Shown here: positions 52,300-63,368 of the stretch, in pieces
Layout: every line of letters starts with the position of its first letter
Numbering within the stretch: position 1 is the first letter of the stretch
Notes under the pieces: model-generated
Told to the model about the DNA's origin: nothing
Seen by the model: only the letters and a program-made list of their open reading frames with translations
Databases searched by the model: none
Program-made: the position numbers and the translations under genes
Origin: Rusavskia elegans
Lineage: Eukaryota > Ascomycota > Lecanoromycetes > Teloschistales > Teloschistaceae
Direction of reading: 5' to 3'
Assembly: GCA_011316305.1 (NCBI GenBank)
Contig: SAUG01000089.1
Span: 94,677 to 158,676, forward strand
DNA length: 64,000 nt

Positions 52300-55200
52300 A
52301 AAATCTTCTTTTAATAGGATAATATAGATATACTTCGTAAGTCTATTAACTATATTAAGTATTAAGTTGTATTCTATATTTATTATCGGATTTTTTAATT
52401 TCGGAAGTTTAATAATAAAGTCTAACGTAATTTCTTTCTATAGTAAATCCGGTAGTTTCTAATACTAAATCTTTCTATAATAAGTATATATATTATACTT
52501 ATTTTACTAATAACTAAAATATTTTTTAATATATATTTTGATACGTTACTTTATATTAGGAAATTAATAATATTATTATAAAAATTATATTATCTTTATT
52601 ACGCCTAGATATCTTTATAGTATTCTATTATAGTACTCTTTAATATATTCGTCGATTTTATTATTTAGTATCTATAGTTTTCTTTTTTCGATAGAAAACT
52701 ATTTTTAGTTATTTCTAAATATATATAGTATTATATTTAGCTTTTACTAATTTACTAATAGTAACCTATCTTTATTAACTCTAAAGATACTATTATTAAA
52801 AACTTCTTTTATTTTTATATAGTCGCTTCTTCGACTTAGAATATCTACTTTTCTATTTTCTTTATTTAAGGTATAGTATATCTTAAATTTATATTAACCG
52901 AAGAGTTTAGACTATTATATTTATCTCCTATTAAATTACTTTATAGTTATAAAATATAAAAGGTTTTTATAATCTATAAAGATTATTAATTCTAATAATC
53001 TTTCGGCGTATACTTTTTATTATTTTAGTATAACTACTATAGCTAGTAGTTTCTTATTATAGATATTATAATTCTATTCCGCTAGCGATAATTTCTTTAA
53101 TATATACGCTACCGGGTACTACTTACTATTATATTATTATAGAAGGTATATACCTATAGTTAGATCTAATAAATCTGTTTCTATTTATAATAGTTTAGTT
53201 AAATCGAATATTTTAAATACTAGGTTCTTTATATATTCCTTTTTAAAATCTTCGAATACCTTCTATTTTCTTTTTCTCTATTACTATTCGGTAGTATCTT
53301 TTATTAAAGCTATAAGAGTAAAAGCTTTTTTAGAATAGTTTTTTATAAACTTTCGATTATAGTTTATAAATCCGAAAAAGCTTTAGACTTTTTTAATATT
53401 TATTAGCGTTTTCTATTTTATAATAGCTTTAAGTTTATTAGAATTAATACGTAGTCTATTTCGCTCTATAATAAATTCTAAAAAGTCGATTTCTTTTTTA
53501 TAGAATTTATACTTTTTTAGTTTAGAGCGTAAGTCTTTTCCCCCTAGATATTTAAGAACTTTATTAATATATTATTTATATTTTTCGAATATTTTAGAAA
53601 AAACCAGAATATTATTAAAGTAGGCGATAATAAATATATTAAGATATTTTTTTAATACGTTATTAATTATATTCTAATAGATTACCGGGGTGTTTATAAA
53701 TCTAAATAGTATTACCGTATATTTATAATCATTATACTATATTCGGAAAGCTATTTTCTATTCTTTTCTATCTTTTATTTATATAAAATTATATATCTAT
53801 CGAAAATCGAGTTTAGTAAAGTATTATATTCTAGAAAGTCGGTTTTAAAGTTTACTAATATTTAGTAAAAGATATCGATTTTTAATTATAATATTATTTA
53901 ACTTCCGGTAATCGATATATAAACGGAATATTCCGTTCTTTTTAAATATAAAAAGGATCGGATATCCTACTAGTAATTAAAATTTTTTAATAAATCCTTT
54001 TTTTATATTTTTATCTAGGTATTTACAGAGTATTTCGAATTCTATTATAGATAATAGATAAATAGATTTAAATATAGATTACTTGCCTAATTTAAATCTA
54101 ATTTTATAATCCTATAGTTAATATTTAGATAGTATTTCTATAGTAATTTCTTTCCGAAATAAATATATCTATTTTTTATATTTACCCGGAACCTTTTCTA
54201 ATAGATTTTTTTTTAACTTTTTATTAGATAGTATAGGGTTCTTAAAAGGTTTATAATTTTCCTTTCTATTTCTATTTTATTAATCTAGCTAACCTTTACT
54301 AGTATCTAATAAGTCGGACCTAATTAATTTTTAATCGTCCTTTTTCGAAGTTATAAGTTCGCGTTTTATATTCTATTTTTTATCTATCCGAGATCGCTAT
54401 CTCGGTATAGGTTAAATACTCTCTATATAGAAATATCGTTTAAAGCTAAATATTCTTTTTTCCTAGTCTATTACTAGATTATAATCCTTTAACTAAAGTA
54501 TTCTAAATATAATATCGTAGCTAGCTTTCCGGATAATATTAAATTAAAGTTCCTTTTAGTACTAGTTAATTATTATTTAGAGCGGTATTATTTCTTCTAT
54601 AACTTTTCCGTCTCTATTTAGTATTTTACTTCTATCGATAACTATTAGGTTATATAGATCTTTTTTCTTAGTCTAAAGGAATCTTTTCTTTTTAGCTAAA
54701 TCTTCTAATACGAAATTTCCGGTTACGCCTAAATTAATAAATATATTAACCTTCTATAGTTTATTATTAATTTCGATAATTATTTTAATTTCGAGTATAT
54801 ATATATAATTAGCTAAATTTAGTTACTTTTTCCGGGCTATAAAGTTATATACTTATAGTATATCTATTACTATAAGATTTTATCTTTTCCCGAGTCGTTT
54901 CTAATATTTTCGTATTTTTTATCTTTATAATTTACTTGCGAAATATATCTATAGAGGTTCTAATTAAAGATTCTATTTTTATTTTATTATTTTTTCTAGT
55001 ATTTATATCTGCTATAAATAATATATCCGGAATAGTTATAAATATTATAATTTTCGATTTTAATAGATATAGCAGGAGCTCGTTAATATAGTTTTAATAG
55101 ATACTACCCGGCTTTTTATTTTTCTAATTTATAGATTATATAGTAGTTATTATAGTATATAGTCTAATTAAGTAGTACGTATTAATCTCCTATTATTATA

Positions 55201-55750
55201 TTTCTATATTATAATATCGGTTTAGAAATAACTTTATATTTAAAAGCGTTGCTTTCTAGTTTTCTTTCTAATATATTAACGATTTTACTTGCTATTTAAT
55301 CCTATTATTTATTCTATAGGTATTCGTCGTTAATATATATTTTATAAACGGCTTTAAATTCTTTATAGATTATTATAAATCCTTTTTTTACTAGTTCCTT
55401 ATTATATATTACTTTAGAGTAAGGAATTCTTAGTCTCGTTTATTAAACGTTCTCTATTACGGATATCTATCTAGAGGCGACTTTTTTTCTAGTTAGTTTC
55501 GTTAATATTTATAGCGAAGCGTTATTTATTATAGCTTTCTATAGTATTTTATCGTTTTTAATAAATATAAATTCTTTATCCGAGCTAGCTTCCTAGAGTT
55601 TAGAACTACTATTATTATCTTCTAAAATTATTTTTTACTAGTCTTTAGATTTCTTTAGCGTAGCGTTAAATTATCGTTACTATATTTTATTTAATCGATA
55701 CTTTTTCGTAAAATAGTCTAGTTTACTATAGTTATAGTACGTTTTAGAAT
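52300..55750 (-). pseudogene. gag-pol relic of G2
   Basis: Minus-strand readings: YNYSKLDYFTKKY at about 55700-55745 (a CCHC knuckle with Cys and His turned to Tyr); reverse transcriptase with the catalytic box YFNN at 53611-53622, where YxDD is expected, followed by ILVFSK; integrase-like LYY..SEIKKSDN at about 52340-52440. Dense stop codons make it non-functional. Confidence 0.82.
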
Positions 55751-56617
55751 TTTTATTTTCTTTACTATTTCTAGGATTCTTCCCTTTATATCGCTATTAT
55801 ATCAAGTCTAGTTCTATTAGTATAGACCTATAGTAGCTATTTCCGGTCTTTTTATTTAGTAGCTATCTTTTATATAGTTTACCCGTATAATATCTAGTAT
55901 TACCTCGCGGTCTACTATTATAGCGTTTTTCTATATCTCTTTTATATAGTTTATTATCGAAGTTAATAGATATTTTAATTAGATTATTTAGGGTATTATA
56001 TATTCGACTATCGCGTATAAATTCGTCTTTTATTTATTTTTTAAATCCTCGTCGGTATATTATATATAGAGTATTATTATTCTATTTTATTAGTAATATC
56101 TATTTTTAGAATTATATAGCGTATTCTAATAACGGTTTTCTACTAAAGGTATTAAATAAAGTATTTAATAGTTAGTATTTCGTTTAAGATTCCGAAGATA
56201 TTATAAATAGCTTTTTTAAATTTAGTAAATCTCGCGAAGATATTATTAGTATCTTTATTATCGTCTATATATTTATAAAAGAGAGGTTTTATCTAGTACT
56301 AGGCTTGTTCCCGAAAGTAAAATATAGCGAAAAGAGTCTTTTTTTTTTAAATATTAGATAGAATACGAAGTATATTTCTAATTATATAAACCAATTTTCT
56401 AGTTTATTATAATCTCTATAGTACTTATTAGATTTATCAATCTTAATATTATATAAGCGGTAATTAGTAGTAGAAATACTATTTTCTTTATTATTACTAT
56501 TATCTTTTATTTAGATTTCCTTATTTTAAAGTTTAGACTTTTTAGCTATAGAGCTGGAATTACTTAGAATAGAAATTTAATATTAACCTGCAATAGATAT
56601 CCTAAAGGTATTTAAAA

Positions 56618-57109
56618 TATTATAGAACTATCTAGGGGTCCGGTATTTTTAAAAGTCGGTTAGATTTATTAGTATATCTATAAACGGGGGTATAATAGGT
56701 AATTATTTAAATTAATATAAAAATAAATTAGTTTAATTACTAGAATAGTATATAGCGATAACTAATATATTAAATATAAGCTATAAAGGCGTCGAGTTCA
56801 GAATTTATATAAATAAACGAAATCTTCTACTATTTAGATCGCTTATTAACTAAAACGACTAAAATAATATTATCTTAGAGTATTTATTTACCGAAACTAC
56901 TAAAACTAGGGCAGCTTATAATATTTATTTACTAAAACTACTAAGATAACCTTATTTTAGAATATTTATCTACTAAGACTACTAAGATACTTTCTAGTAC
57001 TAATACCAAAACCTTCCGTACTTCTTTATCTATCGAGGCGTAAGAGAGAATCCAGCGCTATACTAAACACTACGGCGTTCCCAAAGTCACGCCGCCCGTG
57101 TTTATAATA
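56618..57109 (-). repeat. G2 LTR (right)
   Basis: 492 bp; pairs with 50432-50923 and is followed by the duplicated target ATCGA. Confidence 0.92.
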
Positions 57110-57642
57110 ATCGAATTTTTCGATTACTATTATAGTTTCCTTAATTCTATTATTAAATTCTTTAAAAAAAATAGACTTTTAGAACTAAATCTTCCTAATC
57201 TATTTTATAGGCTAATATTCTAAATTAAATAATATAGATAGCTACCGTTTTCTATTATTTTAGAACTATTAATTTCTTTACTATAACTCTATTTTTATTA
57301 TTACCTCCGAAGGCTTTTTTAATTACTATAATTAAATTACTAAAATAATAAAATATCTAAAATATTTCTTTTTTTTTATTTTTCGGGGTTATAGAAATAG
57401 TTTTCTATATAAAACTAGATCTAATTAAAAGTTATTCTTTTTAAATAGGTTATTATAAATAAAACCTTAACTATTTTATTTAGAAACTGATTTATATATA
57501 ATATAAAATAGATAATTATCTAAATAAATTAAAGTTTTAAAAAATCTTTATTTGCTTTATAGATATTTAGTATTACTATTCTAATAGTATCGCTTTACTC
57601 TATAAAATAAAGTAACGAAACTAATATAGTAAATTATTAAGA

Positions 57643-58053
57643 TATAATATCTTTATATATTAAAAGGCGTTATATTTAAATCTAGCTATAGCTATAGATA
57701 TAGTTTAAACTATTAAATAGTAAAGGAATTCTAATATAGATTATTATAACTAATTCTATATAGCCGTAAAAATATAATTATAATATTATAAAGTATTTTT
57801 ATTATAAAGTAATTAAAAATAAAATAGTAGAAACGTATTTAATAATTATATTAATAACTAATAAAAAAAGCAATTTATTAGAAATAAAGAAGTAATATAT
57901 ATAATAAAAATAGCCGATAGTACCGATAGATAGCTATTCTATTAAAACTTTATTAAAAAGATCGATTATAATAGCTATAGGCGGCTATAGATAATTAGCG
58001 TTATTTAACCAGCTAATTTTTTAAAGTATTTCTATAAAATCGTAGACGTAATA
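57643..58053 (-). repeat. E2 LTR (right)
   Basis: 411 bp, begins TATAATATCT and ends GACGTAATA, followed by CAGCG. Confidence 0.85.
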
Positions 58054-60010
58054 CAGCGCGTATTATCTCGTTTTAACGAATTTAATAATCTAGTTACGTT
58101 CTATTTTTCTATAGATTTTATACTAGCCGTATAAAAAATATCTATCGAATCGGTTCCGAGTTACGATTTAGTTAATTTAAATTAATTTCTAAAAGATTTT
58201 AATTTCTTTTAATCTTTAGATTTAAAACGCGTATAAAAAAATATCTAGTTAAAGATTTCTTCGTAATACGTTTATTATTATATCTTTAAATATTAGTATT
58301 ATAAGTTATATTAAAGTTTTCGGAAATTTCCGCTTATTTTTATTTTTTTGTAACTATTTTATTCTAAAATAATAAAGTTAGAGACTATTTATTCTTTAGT
58401 TATACGCTAAATATAGAATCCGGTATATTATTATCTAGATTTTTACCCGGTTTAGATATTAGACTATTATTAATCTTTTTTATTCCTTTAATAATATTTC
58501 GATAGATTTTTTTAATATCTTCTATCTATAGTTTTTAAATCAGCTTTTATATTTTATTATATTTAAAAGCTAGTTATATTAGTAAATAGTAGTTTTTTTT
58601 CTAGATCTCTATTTTCTAGATTTTACCTTTTTATTTAAAAAAAATAATCGATTTTTTTAATATATTTATAGTTTATATTTAATATAATATCTAGTTTATT
58701 ATATAAAAGATTTTTATATATAAAAAAATATATTATTTATAATTTTATATTTTTTTCTACTGTATTTTCCTATATTAATATTTTCGAAATTAATTTTTTT
58801 TATTCTTTTTCTAAAATAATATACTATCTATTACTTTTAATTATTATAAAATTAGATATTTTAATAAATCTATTTTTTATTTTGACTTTAATATTTATAA
58901 TTCTATTATTTTACTAGAAATATTTCTAAATATATCTTCTAATTTAGTTATATAATTTCTTTATAATTTTATTTTTTTTCTCTTTATTTATAAAAGCTAT
59001 TATCTTATAACTTTCGAATTTAATTTTAAAAGCTATTATAAAGGGTTTTTCTATTTTATATAATTTAATTTCTACTACTAGTTTTTTTTTTATTTTTTTA
59101 GATTCTATAAAATACTATTCTAATTTCTCTTTATTTAATAGATAAATAAGATAGTTATTATTAGAACAAGCTATCTAACTTTTAGTTATATATCTTTTAA
59201 TATTTTTTTTAAATAATTTTTCTATTATTTTAAATTAGTATTTAATCGCTTCTATTACTTTTTTATTTAAATAATTTTTTTTAAAATATTCTATCTTTTT
59301 ATATAAATAATAAACTTTAGTTTATTATTTTTTAGTTTTAGTAGTATTAAATTCTATTAGGTTTTTTTTAAACTATTTTTTAATAGATCCTATTTTATAA
59401 AACGTCTATTTATTAATATATTATTTATACTATCTAGTATCGATTTTTATTACTAGTTTAATTAAATCTACTAGTAAATCGGATTATTCGATTACTATTA
59501 TAGCTTTTTTAATTCTACTATTAAATTTCTTAAAGAAGTAAACCTTTAGAACTAAATCCTTTTAATCTATTTTATAGACTAATATTTTAAATTAAATAGT
59601 ATAGATAGCTATCGACTTCTACTATTTTAGAATTATTAGTTTTTTTACTATTACCCTATCTTTATTATTGCCTCTAAAAGTTTTTTTAACTACTATAATT
59701 AAATTACCGAAATAATAAAATATCTAAAATATTTCTTTTTTTTTTATCTTTTAAAATTATAGAAATAGTTTTCTATATAGAGCTAGACCTAATTAAAGGT
59801 TATCTTTTTTAAATAGATTATTATAAATAGAACTTTAATTATTTTATTTAGAAACGAATTTATATATAATATAAAGTAGATATTTATTTAAATAAACTAA
59901 AGTTTTAAAAAACTTTTATTTTCTTTATAGATATTTAGTATTACTATCTTAATAGTATCGCTTCGCTTTATAGAACGGGGTAAGAAAACTAATATAGTAA
60001 ATTATTAAAA

Positions 60011-60421
60011 TATAATATCTTTATATATTAAAAGACGTTATATTTAAATCTAGCTATAGTCGTAAATATAGTCCGAACTACTAAATAGTAAAGAAGTCCT
60101 AGTTTAAATTATTATAATTAATTCTATATAGCCGCAGAGGTACGGTTATAATATTACGAGGTATCTTTATTATAAAATAATTAAAAAGAAAATAGTAAAG
60201 ACGTATTTAATAATTATATTAACGACTAATTAAAGAAGCTATCTAATAGAAATAAAGGAATAATATTTATAGTAAAGATAACTGATAGTACCGATAGATA
60301 ACTATCTCGTTAAAATTCTATTAGAAGGGTCGGCTATAATAGCTATAGGCGGATATAGATAATTAGCGTTATTTAGCTAGCCAATCTTCCGGAGTATCTC
60401 TATAAAGTCGTAGACGTAATA
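60011..60421 (-). repeat. E1 LTR (right)
   Basis: 411 bp, begins TATAATATCT and ends GACGTAATA, followed by the target duplication CTATA at 60422-60426. Confidence 0.85.
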
Positions 60422-60426
60422 CTATA

Positions 60427-60720
60427 CCGCCGTAAATAATAAAAAAATATTCGAACCGTCGGCTTTATATTAAATTTAGATTATCTACGTTTATAGTAAA
60501 ATATATATTTATTAGCTATATTTTCGTTAAAATATATAAACTGGTTATAGTAGTAGGCGCCGATAGCAAAAATATAATATTTATAAAGAGTTTTCGACTA
60601 CTTTTTTACTTTTCGCTATAACGACTTTCTATTAATCTTTATTATCTTTAAAATCTAGCCGATTCGCCTAGTACTAATTACTATACTAAATTCGTCAAAA
60701 AGAAATTTCTATATTTTATA
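60427..60720 (-). pseudogene. N-terminal half of the split DDE_3-like transposase
   Basis: The minus strand reads FDEFSIVISTRRIG, later AIGAYYYNQFIYFNENIANKY, then KPTVRIF and RRYSI at the break. This resembles DDE_3 endonucleases found in many fungal elements; the first catalytic Asp (normally in a DES/DEN context) reads Asn. The reading resumes at 43047 beyond the LTR block. Confidence 0.78.
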
Positions 60721-61172
60721 TATATAAAGATTTAAATAATATTTCAAATATTTCTTTAATATCTTTTTTATATAATTTTTAAATTTAAAATATTCACTAA
60801 ATTTTTTTATTCGTTTACTTTTATAGCTTCCGTATATTTAAAGGTTATATTTAAAACGGTATATAGTAGTAACGCTGTAATTTTCTTTAATAGTAATATT
60901 ATCGGGTCGAATACTATTAAATAGAAATTAAATAATATAGATTTTTTACGCCGGTAATAATTATTTTCTATTTTTAGCTATAAAATAACGTATCGCGGTT
61001 AATAAAAAAAAAGAAAAAAAAAAAAAAAATATAGTCTTATATATAATAGCCGGTAATAATAGTAAATTTTATTCCGATTCCTATTTTATTAATTCTACTA
61101 AAAATATTAGAATATATAATAAATAATAGTTTCAGAATTACTATATTAGATATATTTAACCGATTTAATAGT

Positions 61173-61282
61173 AGTAATAGAGGTTAAAATATAGGTAGTA
61201 GAGGTTTCAGGATTTCGCTATAAAATTTAGGTGGGTAGTACGGGGAAAATCACGTTTTTATTACTCTTTATTTCCCCTGGGG
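61173..61282 (-). repeat. Right terminal inverted repeat of the outer DDE transposon
   Basis: Ends TTTATTTCCCCTGGGG before TA; the reverse complement of the left end, with transition differences. Confidence 0.9.
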
Positions 61283-62714
61283 TAATACCTTAGGTAGCCG
61301 AAGAAAAGGATAGGATGCACCCGACGTCTCCTGACACTGCTTCGGCCCCCTCTCCCACTCCGGAATTACGCAATCGGACATCAAGACCCAAAACATCGGC
61401 TTAGCACAAAAGGGCGTTTAAAGGCAAATCAATGGTCCCATACAATGCGGCCGTCCGGTAGGCAAACTGGGATGCTGTTGTTATCCCGCCGCTTTATAGA
61501 GTGGGCCTACAGAAGAGACGGTTGTTATCCTATCCTTGTCACGGACATTTCTCGTCACATCAACGGCGCTGTAAGGAAACCCTTCTTCGAGCTCCATTAC
61601 GATCACGTTTGCCGATGCTGGATGGTTCCATTAAAGTTGCTGCCAGGTGGCGCCTCTTTAGGATCACTTCCATTTCGGGGGGTTCGCCAGCATCAAAACG
61701 AACGACCGGTCGAAGTATGTTAGAACATGCTTACCCGAGATTCTTCATTCGCTCATGATGTGACCAAGACTGACGTCTACTTGAACGTATCCCTTCCACT
61801 AGTGGGGTCGCCGTTCTCAGGCGTTGGCCGATGTACACCAAGACGGCGACCCAGACCACCAGCGGAAGGGATACACTGCACGGTAACAACGGTGAGCACA
61901 TATTTCGAGCTCCACTTTGGCCTGTTTAATACACCGCCAACATGTGAGCTCACCAATGTTTTCACCCGCCTACGGTGTTTTTGAACGTTTATCCTGAAAT
62001 GTGTCCCTGTTCTAGCTTTGTAAGCACGCCTTCTGCATTGTCAGGTTGTCTTACTGTTTCCGCTGACAACTGTTTTCGGTCCTCCTACTATCTCTAGGGT
62101 CCGCTTCGGTCAGTACAAGCTTTGTGGAGTAATGCTTGTCACATGCGGCAGTTGCTTGTCTTACCATCACCAAAACTTTTCGATTCCGACAACACTACCT
62201 CCACCATCACCTTGCATCGCGATAATACAACGATCCATTCATACACCTGATTTCTTACCTTGAGCTATTGCTTGGGTTTCTCTTAAACAGGAAGGCTGTC
62301 AGGCCGCGAAGATATTGGCCGTCTCACAACAGATGCGGAGCCAACATATACGAGCACAATGCTCTCAGCGTCGGGCCTACGCTGTAGTGGCAAAGCCCGA
62401 GCGGTGAAGTTCCAGCGATGGATCATGATAGGGGCCTGAGACTCTCACCCATGTGTTCCACCACATAATGCAAAGTGATTATAAAGTGATTATAAACTCC
62501 GAAATGGAGCGTTGCGTCACATCATCAGCGCAGCTGACGAGTTCCAGATGGACCATCTCGCCCAACACTGTGAAGCATGTAATGATCCAAAAACCTATAA
62601 AGGAGGGCTTCTCCACGTCTTAAGACCTCATCATCAAGCTCATAAACTTCTCGATTCAAATACCAACACCTATCTAGACTATCACTCCATTCAATTCCTT
62701 CAACCTAATCCAAA
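61283..62714. other. Intergenic region right of the transposon island
   Basis: Base composition returns to normal at once after the inverted repeat. Open frames around 61445-61984 overlap on both strands and show no motif. The last few hundred bases should be the promoter and leader of the small secreted-protein gene. Tandem GTGATTATAAA near 62477-62495 is a short duplication. Confidence 0.55.
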
Positions 62715-63368
62715 ATGTACATCAAATCCGCAGCCTTAATTCTCGGCGCATTGGCCGCTATGGGCTCCGCCAGCCCAGTTGCTTCCGTCGCCGAAGCACA
62801 TAGCGTGCTCAACGCTCGTGACAGCGCCGCTGCCAATTCCACCGGCGTCGGGAAAGTCCACAAGCTTGTCACTCAGCCCACGCCCCAAGCCATCACCCAT
62901 ATCTTTGTCTGCACCGACGCCAACTTCCAAGGCAGATGCGAGAACCTTGAGAGCACCAAGCAGGGTTGCTGTTCGTCTATCCCCTTTCATTCCTGCTATG
63001 CCTCCTTTGAATTATGCATAACGTTAAGGGCTGACTATAAGTATGGCATAGACACCCTCTTCAACGGCTTCTCCGACACCATCTCTTCCGTTGGCCCCGA
63101 TGCAGGCACTACTTGCACCCTCTATGAGTGAGACATCCTCCTTCTCTCCGCCCTCCCCACTTTTCATAACCCATCCCCTATCACGGCGCCCCCCTTCCTT
63201 GCTCAATACGCTCGCAACACCTCAATCCCCTTCAATCTCCCCACTAACACCATTCGCAGCGACGCCGGCTGCAGCGGCGCCTCCCTCGGCGGCATCGTCA
63301 AACCTGGCATCTACAACCTAGCCGACTATGGCTTCAACGACCGCGCCAGCTCTTACCGCTGCAACTAG
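62715..63368 (+). CDS. Small secreted protein, beta/gamma-crystallin-like
   Basis: Signal peptide (LILGALAAMGSASPVA) and propeptide-like segment, then a compact domain: HIFVCTDANFQGRCENL, ISSVGPDAGTTC, GCSGASLGGIVKPGIYNLADY and NDRASSYRCN. This pattern (paired Cys, SSxGPD, NDxASSYRC) recalls fungal secreted proteins with a beta/gamma-crystallin-like fold. Proposed exons: 62715-62964, 63052-63127, 63260-63368 (435 nt, 144 residues). The second intron is clear (gtgaga..cgcag). The first, 62965-63051, has a weak gttgct donor and is a multiple of three without stop codons, so it could be retained as coding sequence, adding extra cysteines. The gene lies 1.4 kb from the transposon island. An effector role is inference. 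Confidence 0.72.

Larger units (their letters stand above)
50432..57109 (-). mobile_element. Full-length Ty3/gypsy LTR retrotransposon G2 (youngest layer)
   Basis: Two LTRs of exactly 492 bp (50432-50923 and 56618-57109) begin TATTATA and end TTATAATA, i.e. TG..CA ends changed by RIP-type transitions. The 5-bp duplication ATCGA is perfect (50427-50431 and 57110-57114). Total 6678 bp, a normal size. The minus strand has a gag zinc knuckle (about 55695-55745), reverse transcriptase (about 53840-53560) and integrase (about 52460-52330), in gypsy order. The related element E1 shows the unoccupied site near 59480. Confidence 0.93.
48013..58053 (-). mobile_element. LTR element E2, a copy of E1 inserted into E1
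   Basis: LTRs at 48013-48424 and 57643-58053 (about 411 bp), flanked by CAGCG on both sides (48008-48012 and 58054-58058). The interior comprises segment A (48425 to about 49005, like 47433-48012 of E1) and segment B (about 49005-50431 plus 57115-57642, like 58054-60010 of E1). Thus E2 landed at the A/B junction of E1. Without G2 it is about 3358 bp, in agreement with E1. A gag-type CCHC relic lies at about 50219-50261 on the minus strand. Confidence 0.85.
43048..60421 (-). mobile_element. LTR element E1, inserted in the transposase gene and itself carrying three nested elements
   Basis: Left LTR: 43048-43138 plus 47108-47432, split by element G1. Right LTR: 60011-60421 (411 bp). The interior is 47433-48012 plus 58054-60010, split by element E2. 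Without insertions and duplicated target sites it counts to about 3354 bp. The interior lacks pol but keeps a gag-type CCHC knuckle relic on the minus strand at about 59271-59313, with the cysteines read as Tyr. It is therefore probably a non-autonomous gypsy-type element. CTATA flanks the block. Confidence 0.82.
39597..61282 (-). mobile_element. Outer DDE transposon (Tc1/mariner superfamily, DDE_3-like) swollen by nested insertions
   Basis: The two ends are inverted repeats of about 110 bp that begin C[TT/CC]CAGGGGAAATAAA and differ by A/G and C/T changes. TA lies directly outside each end (39595-39596 and 61283-61284). A transposase on the minus strand is split: its N-terminal half is at about 60427-60720, its C-terminal half at about 42500-43047. 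Subtracting the inserted LTR block (43048-60421) and the short element (41985-42488) leaves about 3.8 kb, a normal size. Every frame is stop-ridden and the island is A+T-rich throughout, consistent with RIP. A single giant cargo transposon is not needed to explain the length. Confidence 0.85.

Noticed and set aside
48013..60421. LTR array produced by unequal recombination
   Set aside because: The CAGCG duplication and the A/B arrangement fit a self-insertion exactly, which is simpler.
39597..61282. A giant cargo-carrying transposon (Starship- or Maverick-like) suggested by terminal repeats 21.7 kb apart
   Set aside because: The interior is fully accounted for by nested retroelements with their own target duplications; no tyrosine recombinase, polymerase B or cargo genes were seen.
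61445..61984. Overlapping 60-90 codon open frames right of the island
   Set aside because: They overlap on both strands, have no motif and no convincing splice partners.
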